DNA of 64,000 bases from Streptomyces sp. CB02980 (GTDB lineage: Bacteria > Actinomycetota > Actinomycetes > Streptomycetales > Streptomycetaceae), in assembly GCF_014451325.2 (NCBI RefSeq), contig NZ_JACSCH020000022.1, positions 62,001-126,000 of the forward strand. Direction: 5' to 3'. Below are positions 9,953 through 18,517 of the stretch, piece after piece. The notes under the pieces were generated by a model, which saw only the letters and a list, made by a program, of their open reading frames with translations, did not search any database and was not told the DNA's origin. Made by a program: the position numbers and the translations under genes. The first letter of the stretch is position 1, and every line of letters begins with the position of its first letter.

Positions 9953-10273
9953 GGCGATGACTCCTTCGGAGTGGGACGAGCGAACTCATCCCACTCCCCG
10001 TCGGTGTCATGGCCATGAACGTCGTACTGCGCTCCAAGGCATGGGGAATGACCGCTTCAGCGACTTCCCGGCCGGCGGGCGGGCCACGGGAACGCAGGTT
10101 GGCCGATGCCCCAACTGCCGTGATCCCGCAGCCGAAAAGGGGCCGCACCGCACCCGGCGGACTCGTCCGGCCCGACCGCCGCCTGCCACCTGACGCCACC
10201 CGCCTGCCGCTCGCTCCCGCCGCCCGCCGCCCGCCGCCCGCCGGTGCCGCCTACCGCCCACCGCCCCCGGTAC
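9953..10273. other. Intergenic: 5'-nucleotidase promoter region
   Basis: This holds the upstream region of the leftward 5'-nucleotidase gene and the end of the leftward acyl-CoA ligase gene. A C/G-rich run of CGCC triplets occupies about 10195-10262. I see no gene and no convincing terminator. Confidence 0.5.
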
Positions 10274-11902
10274 CTACTCCGCGGCCGAAGCCTCCCCGTA
10301 CCGCTGACGCAGTTCCACCTTCCGTACCTTCCCGCTCACCGTCATCGGGAACTCGGTGAGGATCTCCACCCGGCGCGGGATCTTGTAGTGGGCGAGCCGG
10401 TCGCGGCAGAAGGCGGTGACGTCCTCCAGGGTGGGCGGATCGGCCGGGTCGCGGGGGATGACGCAGGCGAGGATCTCCTCGCCGTAGCGCTCGTCGGGCA
10501 CGCCCACGACCTGGACGTCGGCGATCTTCGCGTACCCGTAGAGAAACTCCTCGATCTCGCGCGGGTACACGTTCTCACCGCCCCGGATGATCATGTCCTT
10601 GATGCGGCCGACGATCTGGACGTAGCCGTCGTCGCGGATCACCGCCAGGTCGCCGGTGTGCATCCAGCGGCCGGAGTCGATCGCCTCGGCGGTCTTCTCC
10701 GGCTCGTCCCAGTAGCCGAGCATCACGCTGTAGCCACGGGTGCACAGCTCGCCCGCGGTGCCGCGTCCGACGGTGAGGCCGGTCGCCGGGTCGACGACCT
10801 TCACCTCGACGTGCGGCATGACCCGTCCGACCGTGCCCGTGCGGCGCTCCAGGTCGTCGTCGCGGCGGGTCTGGGTGGAGACCGGCGAGGTCTCGGTCAT
10901 GCCGTAACAGATCGACACCTCCGCCATGTTCATCTCGGCGACGACCCGCTTCATCACCTCCACCGGGCACGGCGAGCCGGCCATGATGCCGGTGCGCAGG
11001 CTCGACAGGTCGTAGGTGGCGAAGTCGGGGAGGTTCAGCTCGGCGATGAACATCGTGGGCACGCCGTAGAGCGAGGTGCAGCGCTCCTCCTGTACGGCCC
11101 GCAGGGTGGCGGCCGGGTCGAAGGAGGGCGCGGGGATCACCATGCAGGCGCCGTGCGAGGTGGCGGCCAGGTTCCCCATGACCATGCCGAAGCAGTGGTA
11201 GAAGGGCACCGGGATGCAGATGCGGTCCTGCTCGGAGTAGGCGATCATCTCGCCCACGAAGTAGCCGTTGTTGAGGATGTTGTGGTGGGAGAGCGTGGCC
11301 CCCTTGGGGAAGCCCGTGGTCCCCGAGGTGTACTGGATGTTGACGGGCTCGTCGCAGGAGAGCGGTTCGGGGCGCAGCTCTCCCGGGGTGCGGGCGAGGA
11401 ACGCGTCCCAGCCCGGGTCGCCGAAGTAGACCACCTCGCGCAACTCAGGGCATTCGGACCGCACTTGCTCGACCATCGCCCGGTAGTCGCTCGTCTTGTG
11501 CGTGAGCGAGGCGAAGAGCAGCGCGATCCCGGCCTGGTTGAGGACGTACGCCAACTCGTGCGGGCGGTAGGCGGGGTTGATGTTGACCATGACGGCGCCG
11601 ATCCGGGCGGTGGCGTACTGCACGAGGACCCACTCGGCGCAGTTGACCGCCCAGATGCCGACCCGGTCCCCCTTCCGCACCCCGCTGCCGAGCAGCGACC
11701 CGGCCAACCGGTCGACGTCGGCGCCGAATTGCCCGTACGTCCAGCGGCGTCCGGTGGGCACGTCGACGAGTGCCTCCCGGTCCGGCCAGGCGGCGACGGC
11801 CCGGTCCAGGTTGGCGCCGATGGTGTCGCCGAGGAGCGGGGTCTCCGACACCCCATGGGCGTAGGAGAGTTCGGCGGGCGCGACGGTGCCGGACGTGGTC
11901 AT
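10274..11902 (-). CDS. Fatty-acyl-CoA synthetase family AMP-dependent ligase
   Basis: A 542-residue ANL-superfamily adenylate-forming ligase. Seen motifs: phosphate-binding YTSGTTGFPKG (191-201), SICYGMTETSP (aromatic-adenine loop), MHTGDLAVIRDDGYVQIVGRIKDMIIRGGENVYPREIE (hinge and A8), and the catalytic lysine in PMTVSGKVRK near the C-terminus. All key residues for acyl-adenylate formation and CoA thioesterification are intact. The family handles medium or long fatty acids or aryl acids; the substrate is unresolved. The start ATG 11902 overlaps the upstream gene's TGA as ATGA, so the two ligases are translationally coupled. Confidence 0.9.
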   Translation of the reverse strand: MTTSGTVAPAELSYAHGVSETPLLGDTIGANLDRAVAAWPDREALVDVPTGRRWTYGQFGADVDRLAGSLLGSGVRKGDRVGIWAVNCAEWVLVQYATARIGAVMVNINPAYRPHELAYVLNQAGIALLFASLTHKTSDYRAMVEQVRSECPELREVVYFGDPGWDAFLARTPGELRPEPLSCDEPVNIQYTSGTTGFPKGATLSHHNILNNGYFVGEMIAYSEQDRICIPVPFYHCFGMVMGNLAATSHGACMVIPAPSFDPAATLRAVQEERCTSLYGVPTMFIAELNLPDFATYDLSSLRTGIMAGSPCPVEVMKRVVAEMNMAEVSICYGMTETSPVSTQTRRDDDLERRTGTVGRVMPHVEVKVVDPATGLTVGRGTAGELCTRGYSVMLGYWDEPEKTAEAIDSGRWMHTGDLAVIRDDGYVQIVGRIKDMIIRGGENVYPREIEEFLYGYAKIADVQVVGVPDERYGEEILACVIPRDPADPPTLEDVTAFCRDRLAHYKIPRRVEILTEFPMTVSGKVRKVELRQRYGEASAAE

Positions 11903-13584
11903 GCGAGGTCCCCTTCCACGAATTCCCTGCCGCCGCCCTCGGCGGTCAGCCGGCGCAGTTCCACCCGCCGGATCTTGCCGGAGACGGTCTTGGGCAACTC
12001 GGCGAACTCGATGCGCCGGACCCGCTTGTACGGGGCGAGGACCGCGCGCGAGTGGGCGAAGAGGGCCTTCGCGGTCTCCGCGTCGGGCTCCCAGCCGGCC
12101 GCGAGGACGACGTACGCCTTGGGGACGGCGAGCCGCAGCGGATCCGGGGCGGGGACGACGGCGGCCTCGGCGACGGCCTCGTGCTCCAGGAGCGCGCTCT
12201 CCAGCTCGAAGGGGCTGATCTTGTAGTCGGAGGCCTTGAAGACGTCGTCGGCGCGTCCGATGTAGGTGACGTACCCCTCGGCGTCCCTGGAGCCGATGTC
12301 GCCGGTGCGGTAGTAGCCTTCGGCCATCGCCTCCGCCGTACGCTCCGGGTCGCCGTGGTAACCGGTCATCAGGCCCACCGGGTTGGTGGACAGGTCGAGA
12401 CAGATCTCGCCCTCCTCCACGTCCGCCTGCCCGCTCACCGGGTCGACGAGGGTGACCCGGAAGCCGGGGCTCGGGCGCCCCATGGAGCCCTCCTTGAGCC
12501 GCTGGCCGGGGCTGTTGGAGACCTGGACGGCGGTCTCCGTCTGGCCGAAGCCGTCCCGGATGGTGACGCCCCAGGCGCGCCGTACGGACTCGATGACCTC
12601 GGGGTTCAGCGGTTCGCCCGCGGCGACGACCTCGCGCGGCGGGGTCTTCAGCTGGCCGAGGTCGGACTGGATCAGCATCCGCCACACGGTCGGCGGGGCG
12701 CAGAAGCTGGTGACGCCGTTGCGCTCCATCTCGTTCATCAGCCGGGCCGGGTCGAAGCGCGTGTAGTTGTGGATGAAGACGGTCGCCTCGGCGTTCCACG
12801 GGGCGAAGAGGTTGGACCAGGCGTGCTTGGCCCAGCCCGGCGAGGAGATGTTGAGGTGCACGTCGCCGGGCTTGAGGCCGATCCAGTACATCGTCGAGAG
12901 GTGCCCGACCGGGTACGAGGTGTGGGTGTGCTCGACCAGCTTGGGGCGGGCGGTCGTGCCGGAGGTGAAGTACAGCATGAGGGTGTCGTCGGCGAGGGTG
13001 ACGCCCTCGGGCTCGAACACCTCGGACTCGCGGGCGGCGTGCTCGTACCCCAGCCAGCCCACCCCGTCGCCGCCGACCGCGATCCGGGTGTACTCCCCCG
13101 GGACGTCGTCGAACTTGGCGGTGTCCTCGGCGCGCACGACGACATGCCGGGCGCGGCCCCGGTCGACGCGGTCGCGGAGGTCGGCGGGGCCCAGGAGCGG
13201 GGTGGCGGGAATGACGACGGCGCGCAGCTTCATGGCAGCGAGCACGGTCTCCCAGAGCTCGACCTGGTTGCCCAGCATCACGATGATCCGGTCGCCGGCG
13301 CGGACGCCCTGGGCGCGCAGCCAGTTCGCGACGCGGTTGGAGCGCGCGGACATCTCGGCGAAGGACACCTTGGTCTCGGATCCGTCCTCCTCGACGAGGT
13401 GGAGCGCGGTCCGGGCGTTGCCCTCGGCGATGACGTCGAACCATTCGAGCGCCCAGTTGAACCGGTCGGACCGGGGCCAGGAGAAACCCTCGTAGGCCGT
13501 CTCGTAGTCCTCGCGGTGCTGGAGCAGGAAGTCCCGGGCAGCCCGGAACCTCTCCGTCGCACTGGTCGCGCTCTGTGCCGTCAT
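11899..13584 (-). CDS. Acyl-CoA synthetase (ACSM/benzoate-CoA-ligase-like)
   Basis: A 561-residue AMP-binding ligase from ATG 13584 (MTAQSATSATERFRAARDFLLQHREDYETAYEGFSWP), preceded by GAGGAGG. Motifs: FTSGTTARPK (207-216), GFGQTETAVQVSN, YYRTGDIGSRDAEGYVTYIGRADDVFKASDYKISPFELE, and the A10 lysine in LPKTVSGKIRR. The FKASDYKI variant of the A8 loop is typical of medium-chain acyl-CoA and benzoate-CoA synthetases. It is first in a two-ligase operon, likely under the divergent GAF-LuxR regulator 92 bases away. The substrate is inferred only to the level of carboxylic acid. Confidence 0.9.
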   Translation of the reverse strand: MTAQSATSATERFRAARDFLLQHREDYETAYEGFSWPRSDRFNWALEWFDVIAEGNARTALHLVEEDGSETKVSFAEMSARSNRVANWLRAQGVRAGDRIIVMLGNQVELWETVLAAMKLRAVVIPATPLLGPADLRDRVDRGRARHVVVRAEDTAKFDDVPGEYTRIAVGGDGVGWLGYEHAARESEVFEPEGVTLADDTLMLYFTSGTTARPKLVEHTHTSYPVGHLSTMYWIGLKPGDVHLNISSPGWAKHAWSNLFAPWNAEATVFIHNYTRFDPARLMNEMERNGVTSFCAPPTVWRMLIQSDLGQLKTPPREVVAAGEPLNPEVIESVRRAWGVTIRDGFGQTETAVQVSNSPGQRLKEGSMGRPSPGFRVTLVDPVSGQADVEEGEICLDLSTNPVGLMTGYHGDPERTAEAMAEGYYRTGDIGSRDAEGYVTYIGRADDVFKASDYKISPFELESALLEHEAVAEAAVVPAPDPLRLAVPKAYVVLAAGWEPDAETAKALFAHSRAVLAPYKRVRRIEFAELPKTVSGKIRRVELRRLTAEGGGREFVEGDLA

Positions 13585-13628
13585 ACGTCCTCCTCGTTGC
13601 GGGACCGGTCCCGGACATCGTGTAATCA

Positions 13629-13664
13629 GTGACCCAGGTCTCACTACCCCCGTTCGGGGGTGAA
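13629..13664. promoter_or_regulatory. Divergent promoter region with inverted repeats
   Basis: Between the ligase operon and the LuxR-type regulator lie GTGACCCAGGTCTCAC (13629-13644, GTGA/TCAC ends) and TCAC...CCCCC-GTTC-GGGGGTGA (13641-13663). These nested inverted repeats are candidate binding sites for the adjacent regulator. Confidence 0.35.
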
Positions 13665-13675
13665 GGAGTGGTCCC

Positions 13676-14491
13676 GTGACCGAGCAGAGGGAAACGGCCG
13701 AACTGCGCGCGGCGCTGCTGCGGCTGCGCCGGGGCAGCGGACTGCCCGTGGTCTTCGGCGGGCTGCTCCAGGACGGGCGGGGGATGCGGATCGGCGAGAC
13801 CTGCGGAGCGGTGACGCCCGCGCTGCACGGCCTGACGATCTCGACCGGCTCGGGCCTCGGCGGCAAGTGCCTGGCCCTGTCGCGGCCGTGCGCGGTCACG
13901 GACTACCCCTCGGCCCGGCACATCACCCATGAGTACGACGGCCCGGTCGCGGCGGAGGGGCTGCGCTCGGTGATCGCGGTGCCCGTCGTCGTACGCCGCA
14001 AGGTGCGCGGTGTCCTGTACGGGGCACTGCGCGACGCCCTGCCGATCGGCGAGCGGGTCTTCGACGCGGCGGTCGCGGCGGCCCGGGACGTGGAGCAGGC
14101 GCTGGCCGTACGGGACGAGGTCGGCCGCCTCGACACCCTGCCGGCCCCGGGACCGTCCTGGGAGGAGGTCCGCCAGGCGTACGGGGAGCTGCGCGAACTG
14201 GCCCCGCAGGTCCCGGACCCGGAGCTGCGGGAACGCCTGCTCGCGGTCTGCGGCCGCCTGGAGACGGCCTCGGGGACACCCCGCGACCTGCCGGGGGTGG
14301 CGCTGACCCCTCGGGAGACGGACGTCCTCGCGGCGGTGGCCTCGGGCGCGACGAACGCGACGGCGGCGACGCGCCTCGGCCTGCGCCCGGAGACGGTCAA
14401 GGGCTACCTGCGCTCGGCGATGCGCAAACTGGGCGCGCACACCCGTCTGGAGGCGGTGGTGGCGGCCCGGAGGGCGGGGGCGCTGCCGTAG
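13676..14491 (+). CDS. GAF-domain LuxR-type transcriptional regulator
   Basis: A 271-residue protein with a GTG start at 13676, chosen for AAGGAG seven bases upstream. Residues about 20-150 look like a GAF sensor domain (GLPVVFGGLLQDGRG... GSGLGGKCLALSRPCAVTDY... LRSVIAVPVVVRRKVRGVLYGALRD). The C-terminal LuxR HTH is VALTPRETDVLAAVASGATNATAATRLGLRPETVKGYLRSAMRKLGAHTRLEAV, with the family's invariant Glu and Val-Lys positions. It is divergent from the acyl-CoA ligase operon and probably controls it in response to a small ligand bound by the GAF domain; the ligand is unknown. Confidence 0.87.
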   Translation: MTEQRETAELRAALLRLRRGSGLPVVFGGLLQDGRGMRIGETCGAVTPALHGLTISTGSGLGGKCLALSRPCAVTDYPSARHITHEYDGPVAAEGLRSVIAVPVVVRRKVRGVLYGALRDALPIGERVFDAAVAAARDVEQALAVRDEVGRLDTLPAPGPSWEEVRQAYGELRELAPQVPDPELRERLLAVCGRLETASGTPRDLPGVALTPRETDVLAAVASGATNATAATRLGLRPETVKGYLRSAMRKLGAHTRLEAVVAARRAGALP

Positions 14492-14669
14492 GGCGCGTCA
14501 CCGGGGGAAGTCCCGTGATTCCCGCTGGGGCCCACTTCAGGAGCTCGGGCGGCTGGGCGCCGATTCGCCCGCCGGGTACCGGCCGGCCGCGCCGAGGACG
14601 GCGGCCAGGGCTTCCTCGCCAGTCACTCGGCCGACCCCGCCGTCTCCGCCGTCTGCACCAGCCCCGCCG

Positions 14670-15785
14670 TCACTCCGCATGGACGATCTCGTACGGGATC
14701 TCCGACGGCGTCATGAGCCGGAGGGTCCGCTCGGCCTCGGCGGTGAGGGCCGCACGCTGGGAGCGCGTCACATGCCCGAAGGGCTCGACGGTGAGGATGG
14801 TGCGGTCCTTGCCCTCGTCGAGGCGCCAGAGCCCGGCGAGGAAGCCGTCGAGGAGGAAGACGCGGTGGGCCTGGTTGCCGGTCCAGGTGCGGCCCTTGTG
14901 CTCGGCGGGCATGACACGGCTGCGGTCGGCGTGCGACAGCAGCAGGTTGTCGAACTCGGGGAGGAAGCGGGGCGGGGCCGGGGTGTCCTCGTCGGGGCGG
15001 GGCGCGTCGGGCAGGTCGAAGAGTTCGGTGCCGCGCGCGTCCTGGAAGACGAGGAGCCGGGGCCGCAGCCGCTCGAAGGCGGGGCCGAGCCTGGTGAGGC
15101 CGCACCAGGTCTGCATGTCCTTGACGGAGGCGGGTCCGAAGGCGCCGAGGTAGCGGAGCACGGTCTCGTCGAGATCGGCGGCGCCGTCGGCGGGATCGTC
15201 GAACCACTGGTCGGTCGTCGTGAGCGAGACCTGGCCGCCGCGCCCCCAGAGACCGCGCGGGGTGACCTGGACCAGGGGAAGGAGGCAGCGGGCGGCGACG
15301 GAGAGCGACAGGGGGTCGGCGTCGGGCCACTGGGGAAGCAGCGCTTCGCGCAGTTCCTTGGGAGTGCGGGGCCGCTCGGTCACGAGCGCGCGGGCGAGGT
15401 CGGCGAGCCGGTCGAGGTCGACGCCGTCGAGGCCCCCGCGGGAGACGAAGATGGCGAGCTCGCGGTCGATGGCCCCGCCCTGCGCGAGCCCGCGCAGGGC
15501 GACCGCGTCGCGGGCGGTGTGGGTGTGCACGGTGGAGCGCATGGTGACGATACGGGCGACGTCACGGGACTCCATGAGCGCGGAGAGCTGCTCGGGGCGG
15601 AATCCGTCGAGGCGGGCGGCGAGCGCGTAGTACGGGGGCTTGGTGTTCTGCGCCTGTAGGCCGAGAAGGTGCTCGACGGCCTCCGTGACGCCCAGGGAGG
15701 CGGGGCGGAGGAGCAGCTGGCGGTCGAGGGTGGCACGGTTCAGGGCGCGGGCACCGAGCACGGGGTGGGTCGTCTTGAGGGCCAT
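14670..15785 (-). CDS. AlkZ/YcaQ-family DNA glycosylase (HTH_42 winged-helix)
   Basis: A 371-residue protein starting MALKTTHPVLGARALNRATLDRQLLLRP (ATG 15785). It shows the family's features: an N-terminal winged-helix repeat, the LLGLQAQ motif at residues 41-46, STVHTHTARDAVALRGL, and the C-terminal FLPEFDNLLLSHADRSRVM and FLAGLWRL blocks. In this family the QxQ or QxD motif holds the catalytic glutamines. QxQ marks AlkZ-type enzymes that unhook interstrand crosslinks from azinomycin-like or mustard alkylators, while QxD marks the YcaQ/AlkX type. QAQ here (Gln44, Gln46) therefore points to the AlkZ side. No crosslinker biosynthesis genes are nearby, so a general repair role is possible. Confidence 0.85.
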   Translation of the reverse strand: MALKTTHPVLGARALNRATLDRQLLLRPASLGVTEAVEHLLGLQAQNTKPPYYALAARLDGFRPEQLSALMESRDVARIVTMRSTVHTHTARDAVALRGLAQGGAIDRELAIFVSRGGLDGVDLDRLADLARALVTERPRTPKELREALLPQWPDADPLSLSVAARCLLPLVQVTPRGLWGRGGQVSLTTTDQWFDDPADGAADLDETVLRYLGAFGPASVKDMQTWCGLTRLGPAFERLRPRLLVFQDARGTELFDLPDAPRPDEDTPAPPRFLPEFDNLLLSHADRSRVMPAEHKGRTWTGNQAHRVFLLDGFLAGLWRLDEGKDRTILTVEPFGHVTRSQRAALTAEAERTLRLMTPSEIPYEIVHAE

Positions 15786-15931
15786 GACGGGCACGCTACC
15801 CGGACTTGCGGACAGATACGGTCCGCAAGGCGGGATCGAGGCCACGACGGGGGGCGCCGGGCGCCGATCCATCCCCATTCACCCGAAACCAACCCCATAT
15901 ATCCTTCCCGGAGACTCAGGAGGTGCACGAG

Positions 15932-17038
15932 ATGTCCGACCGTCGCCCACGCCAGGCATGGCGCCGCCCCCCGGCGGAGCCGCCCACGACCGCCGCCCCG
16001 GAGTCGTCGGAGGAGCGGCGGAGCGTGGTGCAGGCGAGCCTGTACCGGGACGGCCGTCGCGTCTCGTCCCCGGCGACGCTCGCGGAGACCTTCCGGCAGC
16101 TGCGCGAGCACCCGGACGGCATGGCGTGGATCGGTCTCCAGCGCCCGACCGAGGAGGAACTCCACTCCCTGGCTGCCGAGTTCGACCTGCACGAACTGGC
16201 CGTCGAGGACGCGATGGAGGCGCACCAGCGCCCCAAGCTGGAGAGGTACGGCGACACGCTCTTCGTGGTCCTCCGGGCGGCCCGCTACCTGGACGCGCAG
16301 GAGGAGGTCGAGTTCGGCGAGCTCCACGTCTTCGTGGGCCCGGACTTCCTGATCACGGTCCGCCACGGCGCCGCACCGGACCTCTCCACGGTCCGCCGCC
16401 GCATGGAGAAGGACCCGGAGCTGCTCGCCCTGGGCCCGGAGGCGGTCCTGTACGCGATCCTCGACGCGGTGGTCGACGGCTACGCGCCGGTGGTGGCGGG
16501 CGTCCAGAACGACATCGACGAGATCGAGACGGAGGTCTTCGGCGGCGACCCCGCGGTCTCCCGCCGCATCTACGAACTCTCCCGGGAAATGGTCGAGTTC
16601 CAGCGCGCCACCCGCCCCCTGGTCGGCATGCTGCACGGCCTGATGGCCGGCTTCGCCAAGTACGGCACGGACGAGGAACTCCAGCGCTACCTCCGCGACG
16701 TGGCGGACCACGTCACCCACACCAGCGAGCGCGTCGACGGCTTCCGCCAGGCACTCGCGGACATCCTCACGGTCAACGCGACCCTGGTCACCCAGCAACA
16801 GAACGCGGAGATGCGGGCGTTGGCGGAGGCGGGCTTCGAACAGAACGAGGAGATCAAGAAGATCTCCTCGTGGGCCGCCATTCTGTTTGCACCCACACTC
16901 GTGGGAACCATCTACGGCATGAACTTCGACACCATGCCGGAGCTGCACTGGGCGGGCGGGTATCCGTTCGCGATCGTGCTGATGGCCGTGGTCTGCACGA
17001 GCCTGTACGTGATCTTCAAGAAGCGCGACTGGCTCTAG
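15932..17038 (+). CDS. corA: CorA-family Mg2+/Co2+ transporter
   Basis: A 368-residue protein from ATG 15932 with AGGAGG eight bases upstream. A long soluble N-terminal domain and a stalk helix precede two C-terminal membrane segments. The signature GMNF sits at the end of the first (APTLVGTIYGMNFDTMPELHW), followed by the second (GYPFAIVLMAVVCTSLYVIF) and the basic tail KKRDWL, as in pentameric CorA channels. It imports divalent cations at the inner membrane. It is transcribed alone, away from the AlkZ-like gene. Confidence 0.93.
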   Translation: MSDRRPRQAWRRPPAEPPTTAAPESSEERRSVVQASLYRDGRRVSSPATLAETFRQLREHPDGMAWIGLQRPTEEELHSLAAEFDLHELAVEDAMEAHQRPKLERYGDTLFVVLRAARYLDAQEEVEFGELHVFVGPDFLITVRHGAAPDLSTVRRRMEKDPELLALGPEAVLYAILDAVVDGYAPVVAGVQNDIDEIETEVFGGDPAVSRRIYELSREMVEFQRATRPLVGMLHGLMAGFAKYGTDEELQRYLRDVADHVTHTSERVDGFRQALADILTVNATLVTQQQNAEMRALAEAGFEQNEEIKKISSWAAILFAPTLVGTIYGMNFDTMPELHWAGGYPFAIVLMAVVCTSLYVIFKKRDWL

Positions 17039-17060
17039 CCGGCCCGGCGGGCTGGCTCCT

Positions 17061-17113
17061 GCGAACGCCGAGGAGCGGTCCGTCGGACCGCCCGGGGCGA
17101 ATCAGGCGTTCGC
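17061..17113. terminator. Nested hairpin between corA and the MFS gene
   Basis: GCGAACGCC (17061-17069) pairs with GGCGTTCGC (17105-17113), enclosing an inner perfect hairpin GCGGTCC-GTC-GGACCGC (17075-17091). This two-level structure lies between convergent genes and probably terminates both. Confidence 0.6.
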
Positions 17114-17198
17114 ATCTCGCTTCCTCCGCCGGTCCCCTCGACGGGCACGTCGCCGAAGGCCCCTCCGCTGAAGGTGGGGCCCCGCGACGTTCTCCGTC

Positions 17199-17343
17199 TC
17201 AGCCGGATGCCTGCCCGTCCGTTGCCGCCGTGACGGGTTCCTCCGGCGCCGACGGCAGGCCGCGTAGCCGGCTCACCGGGGACAGGACAAGCGCGATCAG
17301 CACGGCGGCGGAGCCGATCGCCGCCACGGTCAACGCCCCCCCC
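17199..17343 (-). pseudogene. Out-of-frame 3' end of the MFS gene
   Basis: Read in the neighbouring frame, this stretch encodes GALTVAAIGSAAVLIALVL followed by SPVSRLRGLPSAPEEPV, an obvious last membrane helix and cytosolic tail for the MFS transporter at 17330-18517. It is separated from the main frame by a run of eight G (C on the + strand, 17336-17343). Six or nine G would rejoin it. Confidence 0.7.
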
Positions 17344-18517
17344 GGGCGCCGATCCGGCCCGACAGCAGGCCCGCGAACAGACCGCCGAGTGCGCCGCCGC
17401 CGAACAGCAGGGTGCGGAAGACCGCCGTCATCCGGCCCATCATCGACTGCGGGGTACTGGCCTGCCGCAGGCTGACGATGACGACGCCGGCGACGCCGAG
17501 TCCCAGGTAGGTGGTGAAGAAGGAGAGGACGAACATCCCCACCATCACCGGCCGTGGGCCGGCGGCCAGGGCGATCAGCGTCGGGCCGATGAGGAGGACC
17601 GACTGGGCGACGAGGTAGACGAGACCGAGCCGGAAGCGCCGGATGACCTTCCGGGAGATCGCCGCGCCGATCAGACCTCCCACGGAGGCAGTGGCGAAGA
17701 TACCGCCGAGGGTCGTCGAGTCCAGGTGCAGGTCCCGTGCCCCGTACAGCAGGAACATCGTCCACACGGTGACCATGGAGAAGTTGCAGCAGAACCCGAT
17801 CAGCGCCAGCGACCGCAGAACCGGGTTCCTCAGCACCCAGCGCAAGCCGTCCCGGAGTTCGGTCGGCAGGTGCCGCCGTGCGGCCGACGGTCCGGGACGG
17901 GGCTCGGGCGTGCGGATGAGCAGCAGCGAGATCAGGGACACCAGATAGGAGAACGCGTCGACGATCAGCGCCACGGGCGCGGTCAGGGCGCCGACCAGGA
18001 CACCCGCGAGTCCGGGCCCTGCCACATCCGCCGCCGATGAGCTCATCCCCATCTTGGCGCCGGCCTCCACGTAGCGATCGGGGTCGCGTACGAGGGTGGG
18101 TACGTACGACATCCAGCTCACGTCGAACAGCACCGAGGCGACGCCGACGGCGCAGGCGATCACGAGCAGCGAGCCCATGCTGAGCACGTCCGTCCAGTAC
18201 AGGACGGGGACGAGGGCCAGCAGGATCATCCGGACGAGGTTGGCGCCGAGCATGATCCGCCGCCGTCGGGCCCGGTCCACCCACACCCCGAAGACCAGGG
18301 CAAGCCCGAGGTACGGGACGAGCTGCAGGAACCGCAGGACACCGACCTGCTCGTCGGTGGCTTTGAAGGCGATGATGGCGGTCAGCGGCAGGGCGAGGTT
18401 CGTGACCTGGGTGCCGAGGAGCGAGAGTGTCTCGCCGAGCCAGAACCTGAGGAAGTCGCCGTTGCGCCAGAGACTCTCCTGGGACGGTTCCTCGGTGCGT
18501 ATCTGCGTGGCGGTCAT
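17330..18517 (-). CDS. MFS transporter, frameshifted before its last helix
   Basis: A 395-residue product in the open frame (MTATQIRTEEPSQESLWRNGDFLRFWLGETLSLLGTQV), with motifs of the MFS_3/enterobactin-exporter-like group (FGVWVDRARRRRIM in loop 2-3). The frame ends prematurely at GRIGARGGR in a G8 homopolymer, losing the twelfth helix, which continues in another frame to 17199. This may be a real loss of function, a slippery phase-variable tract or an assembly error. The ATG at 18517 overlaps the TGA of the upstream aminotransferase as ATGA, so the pair is coupled. It may export the aminotransferase's substrate or product. Confidence 0.8.
   Translation of the reverse strand: MTATQIRTEEPSQESLWRNGDFLRFWLGETLSLLGTQVTNLALPLTAIIAFKATDEQVGVLRFLQLVPYLGLALVFGVWVDRARRRRIMLGANLVRMILLALVPVLYWTDVLSMGSLLVIACAVGVASVLFDVSWMSYVPTLVRDPDRYVEAGAKMGMSSSAADVAGPGLAGVLVGALTAPVALIVDAFSYLVSLISLLLIRTPEPRPGPSAARRHLPTELRDGLRWVLRNPVLRSLALIGFCCNFSMVTVWTMFLLYGARDLHLDSTTLGGIFATASVGGLIGAAISRKVIRRFRLGLVYLVAQSVLLIGPTLIALAAGPRPVMVGMFVLSFFTTYLGLGVAGVVIVSLRQASTPQSMMGRMTAVFRTLLFGGGALGGLFAGLLSGRIGARGGR

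Noticed and set aside
10274..14440. A single 1388-codon minus-strand ORF
   Set aside because: Only its last 542 codons form a ligase. The upstream part is a shadow of the second ligase and the LuxR-type gene. The ATGA junction at 11899-11902 defines the real start.
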